DNA of 64,000 bases, taken from assembly GCA_964500435.1 (NCBI GenBank), contig CAZCNL010000001.1:434001-498000 (forward strand), in the 5' to 3' direction. Positions 49,354 to 59,554 of this stretch are shown in pieces (the first letter of the stretch is position 1; each line of letters starts with the position of its first letter). A program made the position numbers and the translations under genes. The notes below the pieces were generated by a model. The model saw only the letters and a program-made list of their open reading frames with translations. It had not been told where the DNA came from and made no database searches. This DNA is from GWF2-33-9 sp964500435 (GTDB taxonomy: Bacteria; Bacteroidota; Ignavibacteria; Kapaibacteriales; UBA2268).

Positions 49354-50994
49354 TTAGTTTTTTTTAATTTTTAAAATTTTGCGAGTTGATTCGTATGCCA
49401 CAAATAAACCTAAAAGGAACAATATTATAGCAATTATTACTAAAGTGAAGTTATTTTGTTTGGAGTAATCAAGAGCGTTGATAATAAGAGAAGATTCCGT
49501 AATAATAAGCATAATAAAAGCAGGAATCAAGGTATAAAGTTTTGGTGTTTTCACTCCGAAAAGATATGCGGAAACAGTAAACAACGCCAAAGTCGCTATT
49601 AATTGATTGGATGCTCCAAAAATTGGCCATACTGTTTGATATCCGTTTCCAATACAAAGTAAAAAAGCTAATAGCAAACTAGTTCCTGATGCAAAATATC
49701 TATTTTTGAAAAGACCGCCGTATTTTATACCTAAAGTTTCTTGCATTACATATCGATTTAAACGAGCAGAAGCATCAAGAGACGTCAATATAAAAGCGTT
49801 TAACATTAAAATACCAAATTGAACACCGAATGATAAAGGAATCCCAAAAACTGCAATGCTTCGTCCTAAAGCATTACCATAAACTATTTCGGCACTTTGA
49901 CCTAAAAATTTCTGGAAAACATTATCTGCGGCAGATGTACCATTTGTATCCCATGTCAATACACTGGCAATCATAGTTACAACAAGAGCTGCCAGCAAGG
50001 CCTCGGTCAACATACCACCATATGCAATTTTTTGAGCATTTTCCTCTTTATCTAATTGCTTTGCGGTTGTTCCAGAAGCAACAAGTGAATGAAATCCTGA
50101 AATTGCACCACAGGCAATCGTAATAAATAACATAGGAAATAACGAAATGCTCCCCTTTGCAGTTTGGTGGATTAATCCAGTAAACGACGGACCGGTTATT
50201 GTTGGATTTAAAATTGAAATTCCAACTATTCCTAACACCATTCCAATTATTAAAATATAAGTAGAAATATAATCACGAGGTTGCAACAATATCCATACAG
50301 GGATAATTGCTGCAAAAAATGAATATAGCACAATAATAACTAACCAAGTTGTGTAGCTCAAATAAATTGGTAATAAAGTCCCAACCCATACGCTCAGAAC
50401 TAAAGCCAAAAGAGCAAATATAGTAGAAACATACACATTAATTTTCAATTTATAAACCATTAAACCGAAGCCCATAGCAATAAAAATTAAAGCGACTGTG
50501 GGAAAAGCAATTTCCGGTTGTTCGATTAATGTTTTTGCAGTTAAATCAGCAAATACCGCTTGGACAAGTGTTAATGTTAACCAAACAAAAACTGCAAATA
50601 ACATTGATGCCGTCTTTGAGACAGCCCCATCGGCGATTTCAACAATTGAACGCCCTTGATTTCGTAATGAGACAACAAGTGCCGAGAAATCATGGACAGC
50701 ACCCATAAATACAGAACCAACTAAAATCCAAATCATTGCAGGTAACCACCCAAAATATGCATAGGCAAGAATCGGTCCAACAATAGGTCCCGCACCAGCA
50801 ATTGCTGAAAAGTGATGACCAAATAATATAATTGGTTTTGCAGGAACATAATCTATCCCATCATAATTTGTTTGTGATGGTGTTGGATTATTGCTATTTA
50901 TTTTTAGTACCTTTTTAGAAAGCTTACCACCATACCAAAAATATGCAAAAAGTAACCATGCAAGGCTGAATAGAATTAAAGTTAATGCATTCAT
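49354..50994 (-). CDS. cstA: Carbon starvation protein CstA (peptide transporter)
   Basis: A 546-residue membrane protein of about 15-18 helices with the CstA signature GHHFSAIAGAGPIVGPILA, DFSALVVSLRNQGRSI and ASNQLIATLALF. CstA-type proteins take up peptides or pyruvate during carbon limitation. Shorter than E. coli CstA (about 700 residues), as usual for the CstA-N/CstA-C type lacking the C-terminal extension. Possibly in operon with the phosphoesterase downstream (22-base gap). Confidence 0.92.
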   Translation of the reverse strand: MNALTLILFSLAWLLFAYFWYGGKLSKKVLKINSNNPTPSQTNYDGIDYVPAKPIILFGHHFSAIAGAGPIVGPILAYAYFGWLPAMIWILVGSVFMGAVHDFSALVVSLRNQGRSIVEIADGAVSKTASMLFAVFVWLTLTLVQAVFADLTAKTLIEQPEIAFPTVALIFIAMGFGLMVYKLKINVYVSTIFALLALVLSVWVGTLLPIYLSYTTWLVIIVLYSFFAAIIPVWILLQPRDYISTYILIIGMVLGIVGISILNPTITGPSFTGLIHQTAKGSISLFPMLFITIACGAISGFHSLVASGTTAKQLDKEENAQKIAYGGMLTEALLAALVVTMIASVLTWDTNGTSAADNVFQKFLGQSAEIVYGNALGRSIAVFGIPLSFGVQFGILMLNAFILTSLDASARLNRYVMQETLGIKYGGLFKNRYFASGTSLLLAFLLCIGNGYQTVWPIFGASNQLIATLALFTVSAYLFGVKTPKLYTLIPAFIMLIITESSLIINALDYSKQNNFTLVIIAIILFLLGLFVAYESTRKILKIKKN

Positions 50995-51194
50995 TGTTTT
51001 AACTTTTATTTAATTTACAAAAAAGCAAATTTATTAAAATTTTGGCTTAATTGTAATTAAAATTACAAGTATTTCACAACTAAATTATATGTTATTTGTT
51101 TGTTTTTCATTTATATTTTGATAATTTTTTTTATTTTAATAAAATAACTTAACTTTGTAATTCTTTAATTTAACAAATTTGTATATTTACTTTA

Positions 51195-52256
51195 ATGAAC
51201 TTAAATAAATTTATATTATTAATTATAATTTTCACTGTAATACTATTTTTTCCAGCTTGTAAAGATAATAATACTTTCATTACTGAAAGTGGCAAACCTC
51301 AAATTGATGGTATTATAAACAATCCAACTTTCGTTGGAGATACTATAACAATTTTTGGAAATAATTTTGGTGATCGAGACTTAGCTAGCTTTGTTATATT
51401 TAATGATTCAACAATTATTCATTCTTCAAAATGTTTGAAATGGACAATTTCGCAAATAAAATTCGTTGTTCCCAATACTTCAGCTGACACATTATTTGTG
51501 ATTGTTAAGTCTGATACATCAAATAAAACTAAGATAATTATTAATAGATTACCTGAATTAAATACTGTTGAGGTACTTGCTGGAACTTTCAATATGGGTT
51601 CAGAATTCGGTGCAATGGATGAGCAACCTGTCCATTCTGTTCAAATAACACATAATTTGATTGTTTCACGTTTTGAAATAACACAATTTTATTATTATCA
51701 AGTAACGGGACAAAATCCAAGTATAATAAAAGATAATCGACTACCTGTTGACAGTGTTACGTGGATTCAAGCAATTGATTTTTGCAATAAATTATCACAA
51801 ATTCAAGGATTGACACCAGCTTATGTTATTTCTGGAGATATTGCAAAATGGGACACAACAGCAAATGGCTGGCGACTCCCAACAGAAGCTGAATGGGAGT
51901 ACCTTTGTCGAGCAGGAGAAACTTATGATTATTCAGGGTCATCTGATTTAAATCAAGACGGTTGGTATAATCTTAATTCGGGATTGCATTCTTATCCACC
52001 AGGTCTTAAAGTTCCGAATGCATTTGGTTTGTACGATATGCATGGAAATGTTTGGGAATGGTGTTGGGATTTTTACGGTTCGAATTACTATGCTCAGTCA
52101 CCCTCAATTAATCCAGTTGGACCTGCGAATGGGATAAGGCATATAGCTCGGGGCGGTTCCTATGCTGATGGAAATTCACTCGCAAGAGCTTCAAACAGAT
52201 ATTTCCCAGATGATGGTATTCTCAGAACTGGGATTCGAATTGTTCGAAATAAGTAA
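51195..52256 (+). CDS. Sulfatase-modifying-factor (FGE)-like lipoprotein with TIG domain
   Basis: A 353-residue lipoprotein (lipobox near residue 22, FFPAC). Residues about 30-115 resemble an IPT/TIG Ig-like domain (GDTITIFGNNFGDRDLASFV), and residues 125-353 carry the formylglycine-generating-enzyme/SUMF1 fold: GTFNMGSEFGAMDEQP, WRLPTEAEWEYLCRAGE, MHGNVWEWCWDFYG and ARGGSYADG. Only the first of the two FGE catalytic cysteines seems present, so this may be a C-type-lectin-fold binding protein, not an active enzyme. A TAACTTTG box lies at 51150-51157 without a matching upstream box. Confidence 0.82.
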   Translation: MNLNKFILLIIIFTVILFFPACKDNNTFITESGKPQIDGIINNPTFVGDTITIFGNNFGDRDLASFVIFNDSTIIHSSKCLKWTISQIKFVVPNTSADTLFVIVKSDTSNKTKIIINRLPELNTVEVLAGTFNMGSEFGAMDEQPVHSVQITHNLIVSRFEITQFYYYQVTGQNPSIIKDNRLPVDSVTWIQAIDFCNKLSQIQGLTPAYVISGDIAKWDTTANGWRLPTEAEWEYLCRAGETYDYSGSSDLNQDGWYNLNSGLHSYPPGLKVPNAFGLYDMHGNVWEWCWDFYGSNYYAQSPSINPVGPANGIRHIARGGSYADGNSLARASNRYFPDDGILRTGIRIVRNK

Positions 52257-52297
52257 TTTTCAAAATTTTAATTAATATTTAAATAAAAATCCAAAAT

Positions 52298-52843
52298 ATG
52301 AAATTAGAATCCGGTCAAAACGCAAGTATAATTACTTATAAAAAGAAAACTCCAAATATTCACCCAACAGCTTTCCTTACTGAAGGTGTGAAAATTATTG
52401 GAGATGTTGAAATTGGCGAGCAATCATCAGTTTGGTATAATACAGTAATTAGAGGCGACGTCAATTGGATAAAAATTGGAAAAAGAACAAATATTCAAGA
52501 TTTATCAATGCTACACGTTACACATGACTATTTCCCATTATCCATTGGTAATAGTGTTACCATAGGTCATAGTGTTAAATTACATGGTGCAACAATTGAA
52601 AATAATATATTGATAGGAATTGGAGCAATAGTCCTGGATGGGGCTCATATTCATTCAAATTCTCTAATAGGTGCTGGCACACTAATTAAAGAAGGATTTG
52701 TAGTACCAGAAGGAGTTTTAGTTGTAGGTGTTCCCGGAAAAATTATTCGTGATTTAACACCCGAAGAAATAAAAAACATTGAAGAAAATGCAAATAATTA
52801 TGTAAAATATGTGGCGTTTTATCGTTCACAATTGATGTTTTAA
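52298..52843 (+). CDS. Gamma-class carbonic anhydrase family protein
   Basis: A 181-residue left-handed beta-helix protein with hexapeptide repeats (VKIIGDVEIGEQSSVWYNTV; RGDVNWIKIGKRTNIQD) and probable zinc histidines H73, H91 and H96 in HVTHD and GHSVKLHG. The short loop version matches YrdA/CaiE-type gamma carbonic anhydrases, which hydrate CO2 or are inactive scaffolds. Start ATG at 52298, 41 bases after the upstream stop. Confidence 0.85.
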   Translation: MKLESGQNASIITYKKKTPNIHPTAFLTEGVKIIGDVEIGEQSSVWYNTVIRGDVNWIKIGKRTNIQDLSMLHVTHDYFPLSIGNSVTIGHSVKLHGATIENNILIGIGAIVLDGAHIHSNSLIGAGTLIKEGFVVPEGVLVVGVPGKIIRDLTPEEIKNIEENANNYVKYVAFYRSQLMF

Positions 52844-52904
52844 TAAATTACAAATCTAATTTATTTAGATTTTTCAAAAATAGAATATTATTTGAAGAGG
52901 CATT

Positions 52905-53780
52905 ATGTTAAAAAGTATGACAGGTTTTGCAAGGTCTGAATATCAAAAAGACCAATTAAAAGCAACAGTCGAAATAAAATGTGTTAATGGTAAGTTACTC
53001 GATATTTCTTGTCGAGTTCCTAAAAATATGCAACATCTCGAAATGATTATTCGTGAGTTAATTAAAGGAAAAATATCACGTGGTTCGGTGAATGTTAATT
53101 TATCCATCGAAAATTTAGACCTTTCGAAAACTTTATCTATTAACTATAACAAAGCAAAATCCGTTTTTGACTCACTGAATACTTTGAAATCCGAATTGAA
53201 AATTAAAGAAACAATCAAAACTGACCAAATTTTGAAATTTTCAGAATTTTTCTTAGAACCTAATGAAGAAGTTGATGAAAAATTACAAATTCACGTTTTA
53301 AGACAAGTAATGAATCAAGCATTGATAAACCTTGAAAAAATGAGGGTCAATGAAGGAAAAAATATTGAAAAAGATATTTTGATGAGATTCAAAAAAGTAC
53401 AAAATAGCGTTGATAAAATCAGAGCTTTAGGTTTAGAAAAAATTCCAAAAGAACGAGAAAAATTCCGTCAAAAAATTGCACAGCTTTTCGAAGGAGATGA
53501 AATTGACGAGCAAAGAATTTACACCGAAATGGTACTTCTCGCTGATAAATTAGATATTTCCGAAGAATGCATAAGACTTGAATCACACTTTAAGTTCTTT
53601 TATAATGCTTTAAAAGAAAAGGAATCTGTAGGTCGTAAAATTAATTTCTTACTTCAAGAAATAAATAGAGAAATAAACACTATTGGTTCTAAAGCAAATG
53701 ATTCAGAGATTTCGCAATATGTTGTGGTTTGTAAAGAAGAACTCGAACGAATTAGAGAACAAATACAAAATATTGAATAA
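52905..53780 (+). CDS. yicC: YicC-family endoribonuclease
   Basis: A 291-residue protein starting with the family signature MLKSMTGFARSEY and VEIKCVNGKLLDISCRVP and ending in the DUF1732 region (HFKFFYNALKEKESVGRKIN, FLLQEINREINTIGSKAND). YicC homologues are RNases that cut small RNAs. In many bacteria gmk follows; here comF does. AAGAGGC precedes the ATG. Confidence 0.92.
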   Translation: MLKSMTGFARSEYQKDQLKATVEIKCVNGKLLDISCRVPKNMQHLEMIIRELIKGKISRGSVNVNLSIENLDLSKTLSINYNKAKSVFDSLNTLKSELKIKETIKTDQILKFSEFFLEPNEEVDEKLQIHVLRQVMNQALINLEKMRVNEGKNIEKDILMRFKKVQNSVDKIRALGLEKIPKEREKFRQKIAQLFEGDEIDEQRIYTEMVLLADKLDISEECIRLESHFKFFYNALKEKESVGRKINFLLQEINREINTIGSKANDSEISQYVVVCKEELERIREQIQNIE

Positions 53781-53788
53781 ATCTTTAA

Positions 53789-54505
53789 ATGGCATCAAGT
53801 ATTAAACAAGTATTTACAAAAGTAGCAAACTCATTTGCAGATATACTTGCTGTTAAAACTTGTTTAATTTGCAATGAGCCAATTGATTATAATTTTAGAT
53901 TTTCTTTTATTTGCCCAAAATGTTTTTATAATTTACCTGCAGCGGATAGTTCTGAATTAATAATCAATCGACTTATGCAAACATTTGCATCAGATGATAT
54001 CGGAATTTCAAATGCGACATCGCTTTTTTCCTTGAAAGATTCTGAGTTCCTCGAAATTATTCACCATTTGAAGTATTATGGATTATATCAAATTGGTTTT
54101 GAATTCGGAATTTTACTTGGTGAAAAATTAAAAACAAATGGATTAATACATTACGACTTTATATTTCCTGTTCCAATTCATTCCGCAAAAAAACGTGAAA
54201 GAGGTTACAATCAATCATACTTTATTGCAAAAGGGATTAATACAATACTCAAAACAGAAATTAATGAAAATCTGATTAAACGAGCAGTTTATACACAATC
54301 GCAAACAACATTAAATGCAATGGAACGAAAAAAAAACATCGAAGGTATTTATCAATTAGCAGTACCAAACAAATTAATTTCAAATAAAACAATTTTAGTT
54401 GTTGATGACGTATTTACAACAGGTTCTACAATAAATCATCTTGCACTGACGTTTCTAAATTTTGGCGTTAAAAAAGTTGATTGCGCTACGTTAGCATTAA
54501 CATAA
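53789..54505 (+). CDS. comF: ComF-family phosphoribosyltransferase-fold protein
   Basis: A 238-residue protein with an N-terminal zinc-ribbon-like pair of cysteine motifs (KTCLICNEP and FICPKCFYNLP) and a C-terminal PRTase domain with FIFPVPIHSAKKRERGYNQS and the PRPP loop ILVVDDVFTTGSTINH. ComF proteins take part in DNA uptake during transformation in other bacteria. Only 8 bases separate it from yicC, so they likely share a transcript. Confidence 0.9.
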   Translation: MASSIKQVFTKVANSFADILAVKTCLICNEPIDYNFRFSFICPKCFYNLPAADSSELIINRLMQTFASDDIGISNATSLFSLKDSEFLEIIHHLKYYGLYQIGFEFGILLGEKLKTNGLIHYDFIFPVPIHSAKKRERGYNQSYFIAKGINTILKTEINENLIKRAVYTQSQTTLNAMERKKNIEGIYQLAVPNKLISNKTILVVDDVFTTGSTINHLALTFLNFGVKKVDCATLALT

Positions 54506-54513
54506 AAATCAAT

Positions 54514-55272
54514 ATGGAAAAATTACACGCTATTGAAATAGAAAATTTAAACGTTACCTTCGGTGATTTTGTTGTCTTAGATAATATAAATTTGCAAATC
54601 GAAGAAGGTGATTTTGTTTCAATTCTCGGACCAAACGGTTCAGGCAAATCTACTTTGCTTCGCACAATTTTGGGGATATTTAAACCAACTAAAGGGAAAA
54701 TAAAGATATTCGGACAAGAAATAAACAAAGTTAACCCAAATTTAATTGGATATGTACCTCAAATGAAAACTCTTGACAAATCTTTCCCCGCTGTTGCAAT
54801 TGAATTAGTATTGAATGGACTGAAACATAATTGGAGCTTTAAACATTCTAAAGAAAACAAAGAAAAAGCCTGGGAAATACTAAAGCAATTAAACGCAGAA
54901 ACTTATGCAGAAAAACCACTTAATCAACTTTCTGGTGGACAATTACAAAAAATTTATCTCGCTCGTTGTTTAATAAAACAACCTAAAATATTGCTTCTTG
55001 ATGAACCCGCAACCGGCGTTGATTTAATTTGTGAAACTAATTTAAATGAAATTATTAGCGGTTTTTCAAATGTAAACAAAACAACTGTGGTTATGGTCAC
55101 TCATGACTGGACTTCAGCCTTTCATCATACAGAAAAAATACTTCTTTTGAACAAAAATATAATTTATTTTGGGGATAAGAACACAGCATTTTCTAATGAG
55201 AATTTAATTCATACATTTTCACATTATGGAGAAAAACACAAAGTTTCATTTAAATTGATGAGCGATGAATAG
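54514..55272 (+). CDS. ABC transporter ATPase, zinc/manganese-uptake type
   Basis: A 252-residue ATPase with Walker A LGPNGSGKST, Q-loop YVPQMK, signature LSGGQLQKIYLARCL, Walker B ILLLDEPATGVD and H-loop VTHD. This is the ZnuC/MntB group (Zn2+/Mn2+ uptake). The ATG at 54514 follows the comF stop by 8 bases; a longer in-frame frame begins earlier but includes no conserved residues. Followed by the permease with an 8-base overlap. No metal-binding protein gene is adjacent. Confidence 0.88.
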   Translation: MEKLHAIEIENLNVTFGDFVVLDNINLQIEEGDFVSILGPNGSGKSTLLRTILGIFKPTKGKIKIFGQEINKVNPNLIGYVPQMKTLDKSFPAVAIELVLNGLKHNWSFKHSKENKEKAWEILKQLNAETYAEKPLNQLSGGQLQKIYLARCLIKQPKILLLDEPATGVDLICETNLNEIISGFSNVNKTTVVMVTHDWTSAFHHTEKILLLNKNIIYFGDKNTAFSNENLIHTFSHYGEKHKVSFKLMSDE

Positions 55273-56092
55273 CATTTTATTATATCCTTTTTTGATTAAA
55301 TCATTAATAGTTGTCATTTTAATTGGTTTTGTCGCAAGTTACTATGGAGCATTCGTTGTTCAAAGACAAATGAGTTTTCTCGGAAGTGGGCTTGCTCACT
55401 CTGCTTTTGGTGGAGTTGCTCTTGGAATTTTATTAGGTGTTCAACCTCTTTGGATTGCTATTCCATTCACAATTTTAACTGCAATATTCATCGTTTATTT
55501 CAAAGAAAAGACTTCACTTCATAATGACACTTTAATTGGCATATTTTTTTCAATTGCAGTTTCTTTAGGAATTATATTTTTATCATTAAAAGAAAATTAT
55601 ACAACTGATGCTTTTACATATCTTTTCGGTTCTTTACTTGCTGTTACTACAGAAGATATCTATATTTCAGCAATTCTTTTTGCTTTGACTATAGCAACAA
55701 TGTTTAAACTATGGTCAAGATGGACATATGAAACATTCGATTTAGAGCTTGCTATTACTGATAAATTACCTGTTAGATTAGATAATTACTTACTTTCTAT
55801 TGCAATTGCTACTACAGTTGTTGTGTCAATCAAAATAATCGGAATTATTTTAATTTCTGCCTTTTTAGTACTCCCTTCTGCTATTTCCAGACTTATTTCT
55901 AAGACTTTTTTCCAAATGACAATTCTTTCCATTATCATAGGCGTGCTTTCTGGAATTATTGGTCTTTTTATATCAATTTACATTGATTTACCAAGTGGTG
56001 CAGTTATTATTTTACTTCAATCAATCATATTTATGTTCGTTTTTTTATTCACAAAAAAAGAAAAATTACGTTTTTTCTTAAATAAATTGTAA
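55265..56092 (+). CDS. ABC transporter permease, ZnuB/MntC type
   Basis: A 275-residue permease with eight to nine helices and the ABC-3 family signature FVVQRQMSFLGSGLAHSAFG, plus LPSAISRLISKTFFQ near the EAA loop. Partner of the ATPase whose gene it overlaps by 8 bases (ATGA pattern). It likely moves zinc or manganese inward. Substrate not provable here. Confidence 0.88.
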   Translation: MNSILLYPFLIKSLIVVILIGFVASYYGAFVVQRQMSFLGSGLAHSAFGGVALGILLGVQPLWIAIPFTILTAIFIVYFKEKTSLHNDTLIGIFFSIAVSLGIIFLSLKENYTTDAFTYLFGSLLAVTTEDIYISAILFALTIATMFKLWSRWTYETFDLELAITDKLPVRLDNYLLSIAIATTVVVSIKIIGIILISAFLVLPSAISRLISKTFFQMTILSIIIGVLSGIIGLFISIYIDLPSGAVIILLQSIIFMFVFLFTKKEKLRFFLNKL

Positions 56093-56139
56093 CTTTTACG
56101 CTATTAATACGTTAAATTATATATTTTGATTTCACATTA

Positions 56140-56880
56140 ATGAGAAAAAATTATAAGAATTTTATTATTTTACTTTCTATATTTTTAACATTACTCGTTA
56201 ATATTCAAATTATTTTTGCTGATGAGAAAATTGAAGTTGGTGTCGATGGTAAAAACTTGGTTATCCGTGATAATGACGCTATACTCAATTGTTCAGCAAA
56301 AATCAAAGATGAAATCTATCTCCAAAATAAAACAATAAAAATTATCCAAACGGATACTAGTTCTACTCATAGTTTTTGTGAATGTCCAATGGACATTATT
56401 CACACAATACATAATTTACAAACCGGAAAATATAAAATTGAAGTATACCGTGAAGAGCTAAAAAAATTCGGTTATCCAAATGATAAAAAATATTTAGTAG
56501 GTACATCTGAAATTGATTTCCAAGGCGAAAATACAAAATTTAGCATTTATTATGAGTTTAAACAAAGTTCTTGCAAATCATCTACTAAAGCAAACAATCA
56601 ATCTTTTCAAATTCCCAAAACTTTGAAATTAGAAGCTGCTGCAAACACTTCAAAAAATGAATTGTCAGTCCATTTTTATACTTTGAAAACTGTGGATGCA
56701 AAATTTGTGATGTATAATTTAATTGGAAAAGAAGTATTTTCATACGAAAAAAAGAATATTGATGAAGGTTTGCAATCATGGAACTTCTTTTTACCGAATA
56801 TTCCTTCTGGTATTTATCTTTGTAAATTAATTCTATCTAATGGAAAAAGCGAAACAATTAAATTAATTTGGTCTCGATAA
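56140..56880 (+). CDS. Secreted protein with T9SS-type C-terminal domain
   Basis: A 246-residue protein with a signal peptide (1-28, ending IIFA), an unrecognised body containing cysteine pairs (C51, C78, C80, C142) and a C-terminal segment of about 75 residues from about 165 (TLKLEAAANTSKNELSVHFY, later NIPSGIYLCKLILSNGK and TIKLIWSR) that matches the type A sorting domain of the type IX secretion system. It is secreted to the cell surface. Followed by the S24 peptidase gene 3 bases later. Confidence 0.75.
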   Translation: MRKNYKNFIILLSIFLTLLVNIQIIFADEKIEVGVDGKNLVIRDNDAILNCSAKIKDEIYLQNKTIKIIQTDTSSTHSFCECPMDIIHTIHNLQTGKYKIEVYREELKKFGYPNDKKYLVGTSEIDFQGENTKFSIYYEFKQSSCKSSTKANNQSFQIPKTLKLEAAANTSKNELSVHFYTLKTVDAKFVMYNLIGKEVFSYEKKNIDEGLQSWNFFLPNIPSGIYLCKLILSNGKSETIKLIWSR

Positions 56881-56883
56881 AGG

Positions 56884-57531
56884 ATGTTCGATTTTATAAA
56901 ATATATTGCAAGGTATTCCGATAATCAACTTTATAATGAAATAAAAAAATTAATCATAAGACAAGAACTTGGCTATTATGTTAATCTGAAAAAATTAGAC
57001 GCCTTGGAAAAAGAAGCAGAAATTCGCAAGAAATCAATTTATGAATTTGCATTAAAAGATGGATTGTTTATTTCAAATCAATTGAGAGAAGAAATGGGAA
57101 ATACTAAAGTTATAAATATCAAAAGAATAGACTTTTTAAGCGAAGACGAATTGAAAATATTGCTTTTTTCAATTGGTGCCGCAAGAAATCACCCTGCGGT
57201 AACTGATTCCGAAAGCACTACTATTTCATTCGTTTCATATTTAGGTATCGAACCTGACAATATATTAATATGCAAAGTTTCGGGCGATTCAATGGTAAAT
57301 GCAAATATTTTTGAGGGCGACTCTTTAATTTTGGATACCAAAACAACACCTCAAAATAATGATATTATTGTATTGACCCTAAATAATGAAACATTAGTGA
57401 AAAGATTGTCAATAAATAATGGACAAATTTCTTTTATTTCAGAAAATGATAATTACCCACCATATGCCTTAAAAGATGATGATGAATACAATATAATTGG
57501 CAAAGTAAAATATATTATTCATTCAACTTAA
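56884..57531 (+). CDS. S24 LexA/UmuD-type peptidase
   Basis: A 215-residue protein. Residues 1-75 are helical with no recognised helix-turn-helix; the S24 catalytic domain (about 95-215) has S136 in KVSGDSMVNANIFEGDS and K173 in NETLVKRL, 37 residues apart as in UmuD. Autocleavage would be expected near the ALNH/IGAARN segment. An error-prone polymerase partner (umuC) is not adjacent. It could be an SOS-type regulator of its own. The start ATG lies 3 bases after the preceding stop. Confidence 0.75.
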   Translation: MFDFIKYIARYSDNQLYNEIKKLIIRQELGYYVNLKKLDALEKEAEIRKKSIYEFALKDGLFISNQLREEMGNTKVINIKRIDFLSEDELKILLFSIGAARNHPAVTDSESTTISFVSYLGIEPDNILICKVSGDSMVNANIFEGDSLILDTKTTPQNNDIIVLTLNNETLVKRLSINNGQISFISENDNYPPYALKDDDEYNIIGKVKYIIHST

Positions 57532-57616
57532 CAAAGATACATTTGGTAATTATTATTTGATTAGAAAAAAATGAAAACGATTTGTTGATTGGAATTTGAA
57601 GATTAATTTGATTTTG

Positions 57617-57690
<74 letters not shown>

Positions 57691-57791
57691 TCTTGATTTT
57701 TATACTTAATAAAATTTCAAGAATTCAAAATTAACAATATTTTAGCAAATAACAAAAGAAATTTTAATTTTTTTTCAACAATTCATTGTTA

Positions 57792-58835
57792 TTATAAATT
57801 TCCCGTAATTTTCATTTTTACTCGATTATCTCTTTTTTCAACTGCTAATTTTCGTAAATCGGTTATTTTATCTGCCTCGTCTAAAATTTCGACGCCCAAA
57901 ATTGTTTCTAACACATCTTCCATTGTAATAAGTCCGCTGACTCCTCCATATTCATCCACAGCAATAAAGAGATGTTGCCGTCGCTTTAAGAATTTTTCCA
58001 ATGCAACGCTTAAATCCGCAGTTTCGGGAATAATATAAACATCTCGTGCAAATTCTTTTAATTTCTTATCTTTATTTCCATTTAATGCTGCTTGAAAAAC
58101 ATCTTTGCTTAATACATAACCAACAATTTTATCGTCAAGAGTTTCTCCTTCCCATATTGGAAACCTCGAAAACGTTTGTAATCCTGCATTTGTAATAACT
58201 TCTTCTATCGTTTTCTCGGCGTTTAAACTAAAAACGACAGTCCTTGGTGTCATAACATCCATTACTAAGACATCAGAAAATGACATAATATTTTTTAATA
58301 ACCTATATTCTTCGGCATCCAAAGAGCCTTCCTCACGAGCAGTCTCGAATAATTCATTTAATTCGTTAATTGACTCTTCAGTTTCAGATACACCTTTTAT
58401 TTGTCTTGTTGTAGTATTGAGAACTGAAATCAAAGGATTGGTAATTACATTGATAAAATAGATTAATTTTGAAAATTTCAAAGCGAATCGATTAGATTTA
58501 CGTTCTCCAAATGAAAATATTACAATTCTTAAATAATAATAAATGATTATAATTAAAAAAGTAAATTGAAATTTATAATCATTTAAATTCGAATCTGTAT
58601 TGAGATAATTAAGAAAAAATATTAAAGAAAAAATCGAAAAAATTATTTCAAATAAATGAAAACCATTATAATTATCTTCATAATTATTGTAGGCTTTTTT
58701 TAAAAGTTCGCTTTTTTTGGAGTTTATATTTGTAAGTGATTGTATTTCATCGGCGGTTAATGAAGCAACAACTCCATTAAGAAATGAAATAAATAATGCA
58801 AGAATTAATAAAATAATACTAAAAGGAATATCCAT
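57792..58835 (-). CDS. CNNM/CorC-type membrane protein with CBS pair
   Basis: A 347-residue protein: a DUF21/CNNM membrane domain (four helices, about 1-140) and two CBS domains (about 185-310, MDVMTPRTVVFSLNAEKTIE and DVYIIPETADLSVALEKFLK). Such proteins export Mg2+ or Co2+ or sense adenine nucleotides. The C-terminal transporter-associated (CorC_HlyC) domain common in this family is missing; the protein stops soon after the second CBS domain. Confidence 0.85.
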   Translation of the reverse strand: MDIPFSIILLILALFISFLNGVVASLTADEIQSLTNINSKKSELLKKAYNNYEDNYNGFHLFEIIFSIFSLIFFLNYLNTDSNLNDYKFQFTFLIIIIYYYLRIVIFSFGERKSNRFALKFSKLIYFINVITNPLISVLNTTTRQIKGVSETEESINELNELFETAREEGSLDAEEYRLLKNIMSFSDVLVMDVMTPRTVVFSLNAEKTIEEVITNAGLQTFSRFPIWEGETLDDKIVGYVLSKDVFQAALNGNKDKKLKEFARDVYIIPETADLSVALEKFLKRRQHLFIAVDEYGGVSGLITMEDVLETILGVEILDEADKITDLRKLAVEKRDNRVKMKITGNL

Positions 58836-58885
58836 TCTGTTTAAAATTATCTCCTTATTTGTTTGACATAATGTTTTGTTAATTA

Positions 58886-59500
58886 TTATTTAGTATACTC
58901 TTTGTCAATTACTGTAATCCAACTTGGGTAGGTTATTGGACCAAAATTTGTTTTAACCGTAGGTTGAACTTCGAGTTTAATATGCGATAAATTTGAATGC
59001 ACACCACCAATGGCAAAGGCTAATTCAAGAAGTTGATTTAATCCCTTATTTGAGAAAAACTTATATAAATCTAAATCCATTGTTAATGGAATAATAATAG
59101 ATTGACCGTTCGCAGGAACTGTAAGCGGTGTGGAAACATTACCTGCAATTGTTTGAACGTCATCAATAAACAATCTCCATTGCATATTGGAAATCGTTGC
59201 TTCTGCTTTCATTGGTGATGCTGTTCCATCATTCGGGTTATAAGCTTCCACGTTCAAGATAAACTGAACAGGAAAAGAAGTACCTGTCAGTAAGTTCTTG
59301 ACTTTTAAAGCATCAGCAAAACTAAAATCTGTTATACTGGATTTACCAGACAATGGAATTCCTGATACTTTGAAATCAGAAACGCTATTTAATTTGAATT
59401 TTAATTTTTGTAAATTTGTCAATGTATTTAACACAGAACAAGAGCTAAGTATAATTAAAGAGCCTAAAATGAATGTAATTGCAAAAATAGGTTTTTTCAT
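58886..59500 (-). CDS. LEA/WHy-domain lipoprotein
   Basis: A 204-residue lipoprotein (lipobox ILSSC near residue 21). A water-stress-and-hypersensitive-response (LEA14-like) beta-sandwich domain spans about 55-185: LNVEAYNPNDGTASPMKAEA, LFIDDVQTIAGNVSTPLTVP and IIPLTMDLDLYKFF. Role unknown; related proteins stabilise other proteins under stress. Confidence 0.8.
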   Translation of the reverse strand: MKKPIFAITFILGSLIILSSCSVLNTLTNLQKLKFKLNSVSDFKVSGIPLSGKSSITDFSFADALKVKNLLTGTSFPVQFILNVEAYNPNDGTASPMKAEATISNMQWRLFIDDVQTIAGNVSTPLTVPANGQSIIIPLTMDLDLYKFFSNKGLNQLLELAFAIGGVHSNLSHIKLEVQPTVKTNFGPITYPSWITVIDKEYTK

Positions 59501-59554
59501 TTTTCACCTAAAATTTAATTAATAAATATTAAAACGTTAATGTGAGAGTATTAT

